DNA of 24,521 nucleotides from DASVLX01 sp035552275 (GTDB lineage Bacteria; Actinomycetota; Actinomycetes; Mycobacteriales; Pseudonocardiaceae): positions 1-24,521 of the forward strand of contig DASZLR010000223.1 in assembly GCA_035552275.1 (NCBI GenBank), given 5' to 3'. Below, one piece after another: positions 22,555 through 24,521 of the stretch. Positions within the stretch are counted from its first letter, which is position 1. The number at the start of each line of letters is the position of its first letter. The position numbers and the translations under genes were made by a program. The notes beneath the pieces are model-generated. The model had not been told where the DNA came from, searched no databases, and was given only the letters and a program-made list of their open reading frames with translations.

Positions 22555-23353
22555 CCGCGAGCGTCACGTAGGGCATCGTGAAGCCGCCGCCCATCGCGTC
22601 GATGGCGGCCCCGACGCCGTCCAGTATCTCGGTCAGCTGGTCCGGTGGGAGTTGGGTGAGGGTGCCTGTGGTGGGCATCAGGTCCAGCCATGCGTCGCGG
22701 GTGTAGGGCTGCTCCCAGTTGAATCGCCACGGCTCCGGCTCGCCGAACGCGCCCACGTCGCGGACACTGTCGGCGACCTTGGTGTAAAACGCCTGGTAGA
22801 GATCCAGCGGCGACTTCCCTGACAGGAGGTTGAACGGCGAGTCGGGCACGACCCGCTGGTAGACAGCAGCGAAGGCTTTGGCCACTGTGGACGGAAGCTG
22901 GAACACGTGGCCGAATATCGCCAACCGGCCACCGGGCCGCAGCAGCCGCGCCGCCTTGGTCGCTCCCGCGACCGGGTCGACCCAGTGCCAGGACTGCCCG
23001 GCGACCACCGCGTCGAACTCCCGGCCGGCAGCGTCCCACGCCTCGAATGTCGCCACCTCGACGTCGACTCCGGTGTGCCGCGCGAAATCAGCCATCCGCG
23101 CGTCGGGCTCGACGCCGAGAACCTCGCAGCCAGCTGATTGGAACTGTCGAGCGGCGATGCCCGTTCCGCAGCCGACGTCGATAATCTCTGGCCCTGGGGT
23201 CGCGGCGACGATCTGGTCGATCATGGCGCCGGGATAGCGGGGGCGGGTGCGGTCGTAGCGTTCGGGGTCGATGCCGAAGGACTCCGCTATCTGCCGGTGT
23301 TGATGAGGCGCTTGCTCGGCAGGATGTGATCGCTCCGGCGGTATAGTGGGCAT
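22514..23353 (-). CDS. Class I SAM-dependent methyltransferase
   Basis: The 279-residue protein has a typical small-molecule methyltransferase fold. FGIDPERYDRTRPRYP (26-41) leads to the SAM motif I IIDVGCGTG (57-65), an acidic E82 in VLGVEPDARM, and the post-I segment SWHWVDPVAG. The substrate is not predictable. An open frame continues upstream to 23827 but is rejected, because it would cross the regulator gene and the operators. The ATG at 23353 lies inside operator 1 and is only 6 nt from a TACGGT -10 element, so its mRNA may be leaderless. The 3' end overlaps the P450 gene by 41 bp. It may belong to the terpene cluster or be independent. Confidence 0.88.
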   Translation of the reverse strand: MPTIPPERSHPAEQAPHQHRQIAESFGIDPERYDRTRPRYPGAMIDQIVAATPGPEIIDVGCGTGIAARQFQSAGCEVLGVEPDARMADFARHTGVDVEVATFEAWDAAGREFDAVVAGQSWHWVDPVAGATKAARLLRPGGRLAIFGHVFQLPSTVAKAFAAVYQRVVPDSPFNLLSGKSPLDLYQAFYTKVADSVRDVGAFGEPEPWRFNWEQPYTRDAWLDLMPTTGTLTQLPPDQLTEILDGVGAAIDAMGGGFTMPYVTLAVTAARTADPAPGG

Positions 23354-23382
23354 GTGCCCACCGTAAGTGGGCGGGTGCCCAC
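23346..23382. promoter_or_regulatory. Two tandem palindromic operators between methyltransferase and TetR genes
   Basis: GTGGGC-ATGT-GCCCAC (23346-23361) and GTGGGC-GGGT-GCCCAC (23367-23382) are perfect 6-bp-arm palindromes with 4-bp centres. Their centres are 21 bp apart, two helical turns. A degenerate half-site ATGGGC follows at 23389. They overlap the methyltransferase promoter and start codon. They are the obvious target for the divergent TetR-family protein. Confidence 0.8.
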
Positions 23383-23389
23383 TCGTCAA
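23360..23389 (-). promoter_or_regulatory. Promoter of the methyltransferase gene
   Basis: On the minus strand TTGACG (23389-23384) and TACGGT (23365-23360) are separated by 18 nt and placed 6 nt before the ATG. Operator 2 fills the spacer and operator 1 covers the start region, so a bound repressor would block polymerase. Confidence 0.5.
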
Positions 23390-23444
23390 TGGGCGGGCGC
23401 GGTGAACGAAGGAGCGATGCGCGGAAATGCCGACCGGAGTGGCC

Positions 23445-24011
23445 ATGCGCGACGCGCGAGAGCAACTGTTCGAGGCCGCCGAGCGCATCCTGCTCCGGGA
23501 CGGCCCCAACGCGCTGACCAGCAGGGCGGTCACCACCGAAGCAGGCTGCGCCAAGGGTGTGCTGCACCGGCACTTCGCCGACTTCGACGGCTTTCTCGTT
23601 GAGCTCGTCCTGAACCGCATCGGTTGGATCGGCGATCGGGCTGCCGCGCTGCGCGGTTTCGCCGGGACCGGCACCGTCACCGACAATCTCACCGACGCGC
23701 TGATGGACGTGTTCGGGACGGTCGCAATGGCGATCATCGGCCTCATCGTCTTCCGGGACGATCTGCGCGCCCGACTGCGCCAGGCCGGGCTGGCCGGGGT
23801 TCCCGTGCTGGCGGAAGCCACGGCCATGATCGCCTCCTATCTCAGCTCAGAGCGGGGGTTGGGCCGCATCGCGGCAGACGCGGACGTCGACACCCTCGCG
23901 CTCGCCCTGATCGGCACCGGGCACTTGCTCTTCGCCGACCGGGAAAGCGCGACGCCGGACGCTGAAACCGTCGCGAAGGTCGTGAGCACGGTCATGGCCG
24001 ACGTCGTGTAA
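23445..24011 (+). CDS. TetR-family transcriptional regulator
   Basis: TetR proteins are dimeric repressors released from DNA by a small ligand. The 188-residue product has the N-terminal helix-turn-helix (about 5-50: REQLFEAAERILLRDG, then LTSRAVTTEAGCAKGVLHRHFADFDGFL), with a Cys inside the recognition region (C35), and a helical ligand-binding C-terminal domain. The ATG at 23445 is preferred because GGAG ends 5 nt upstream; an in-frame ATG at 23427 would add six residues and has AAGGAG at a longer distance. It is divergent from the methyltransferase gene, with palindromic operators between, so it probably represses that gene and itself. A TATAGT at 23342-23347 could be its -10. Confidence 0.9.
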   Translation: MRDAREQLFEAAERILLRDGPNALTSRAVTTEAGCAKGVLHRHFADFDGFLVELVLNRIGWIGDRAAALRGFAGTGTVTDNLTDALMDVFGTVAMAIIGLIVFRDDLRARLRQAGLAGVPVLAEATAMIASYLSSERGLGRIAADADVDTLALALIGTGHLLFADRESATPDAETVAKVVSTVMADVV

Positions 24012-24146
24012 AGGCGGTTGCTATGAACGGTCCACCAGCAGGATTCTGCTCGCAGTAGAGCTCGTCTCAACGCCGTTCCTCCGATGTGCTTGTCCGCTCG
24101 GTCATGTCTTGTCTCGTCCCGGCCGTGCCGCAAGACTCCCTGCACC

Positions 24147-24521
24147 ATGAAGAACTTCTCTTCGGCGGTCATCGCCATAGTCGCTTTGCTCGGTGTGCCA
24201 GCGTTCCTGATTATCAAGAGCCGCGAGGCCAAGGCCACTCGGATCAATGCCCAACGCGGTCACCACGTCGCGCTCATGCGGATGGCGATGGACGAGCCGC
24301 GCTACATGGAATGCCTCGGCCCATACCTGACCGAGAACTTCGCCAGCGAAACTCAATTCGTCTACGTCAACCTGGTCATCGCACAGCTGTATTCGTCGTA
24401 CCAGACTGAGATTATTGCTGACGCATCGCTCCGAAAGAACGCGGCTTCCGTGTTCGCCAGCGCACAAGGCCGGCAGTATTGGGAGGTCGCCGGGCCGAGT
24501 TGGCGAGACAACTATCCGGGC
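24147..24521 (+). CDS. DUF6082-like protein, incomplete at window end
   Basis: The first 125 codons are present and the frame is still open at the window edge. An N-terminal hydrophobic anchor (about 5-24, from SSAVIAIVALLGVPAFLII) is followed by a charged helix. The soluble part has RMAMDEPRYMECLGPYL, FVYVNLVIAQLYSSYQ and ASAQGRQYWEVAGPSWRDNYPG. The order of DEP, the Tyr/Asn-containing YVNL and the closing RxYW near the end matches the actinomycete DUF6082 group, whose function is unknown. No clear ribosome binding site precedes the ATG; TTGTCT (24109-24114) and AAGACT (24132-24137) with a 17-nt spacer suggest a near-leaderless transcript. The 135 bases between the regulator and this gene hold nothing else. 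Confidence 0.7.
   Translation, partial: MKNFSSAVIAIVALLGVPAFLIIKSREAKATRINAQRGHHVALMRMAMDEPRYMECLGPYLTENFASETQFVYVNLVIAQLYSSYQTEIIADASLRKNAASVFASAQGRQYWEVAGPSWRDNYPG

Noticed and set aside
23354..23827. N-terminal extension of the methyltransferase
   Set aside because: It would run through the operators and the TetR gene, and the added residues are low complexity.
24033..24068. 11-codon ORF after the TetR gene
   Set aside because: No ribosome binding site or leader-peptide pattern.
1..24521. tRNA, rRNA, insertion sequence or phage attachment site
   Set aside because: I saw no cloverleaf, transposase motif or long terminal inverted repeats by reading; a dedicated scan was not possible.

Overview
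The window is high-GC DNA with GTG starts, tightly packed genes, secreted proteins carrying Ala-rich signal peptides, and actinomycete-specific families (RbpA, DUF6879-like, DUF6082-like). It most likely comes from a filamentous actinomycete. The genus cannot be fixed from the sequence alone; the Pseudonocardiales or a similar order is a guess.

Layout. (1) 69-2577 is accessory: a small Cys/His protein coupled to a membrane protein, convergent with an AAA/DUF4143-type ATPase gene that has a 23-bp-period direct repeat array at its 5' end. (2) 2987-6761 is core: gap-pgk-tpiA-secG-rbpA, covering lower glycolysis, protein export and an RNA polymerase-binding factor. (3) 6819-11032 is mixed: a secreted CocE/X-Pro-type hydrolase and a small membrane protein on the minus strand, then a DUF6879-type gene pair and a remnant of a TPR gene.

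(4) 11161-18508 is the most interesting part and looks like a sulfur locus. It starts with a promoter and a 29-codon, probably leaderless upstream ORF of the actinobacterial 'TRR-VDL-SA-C' leader-peptide type. A hairpin-rich leader follows, then a secreted lytic transglycosylase. Next come a secreted SBP56-family protein (candidate copper-dependent methanethiol oxidase), a Met-rich CopD-like membrane protein, a YeeE/YedE sulfur transporter and two tiny secreted proteins. A 14-bp perfect stem closes the block. The proposed logic is that an extracytoplasmic enzyme releases sulfide from methanethiol, a membrane protein may handle copper, a transporter takes up sulfur species, and a cysteine-sensing attenuator sits at the front. 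This is inference.

(5) 18886-22554 is a compact terpene operon: polyprenyl diphosphate synthase, class I terpene synthase, cytochrome P450. (6) 22514-24521 holds a SAM methyltransferase gene that overlaps the P450 gene tail to tail. It is divergent from a TetR-family regulator gene across two 16-bp palindromes centred 21 bp apart. A DUF6082-like gene then runs off the window end. Whether the sulfur and terpene blocks cooperate cannot be decided from sequence; a strong terminator-like hairpin separates them.
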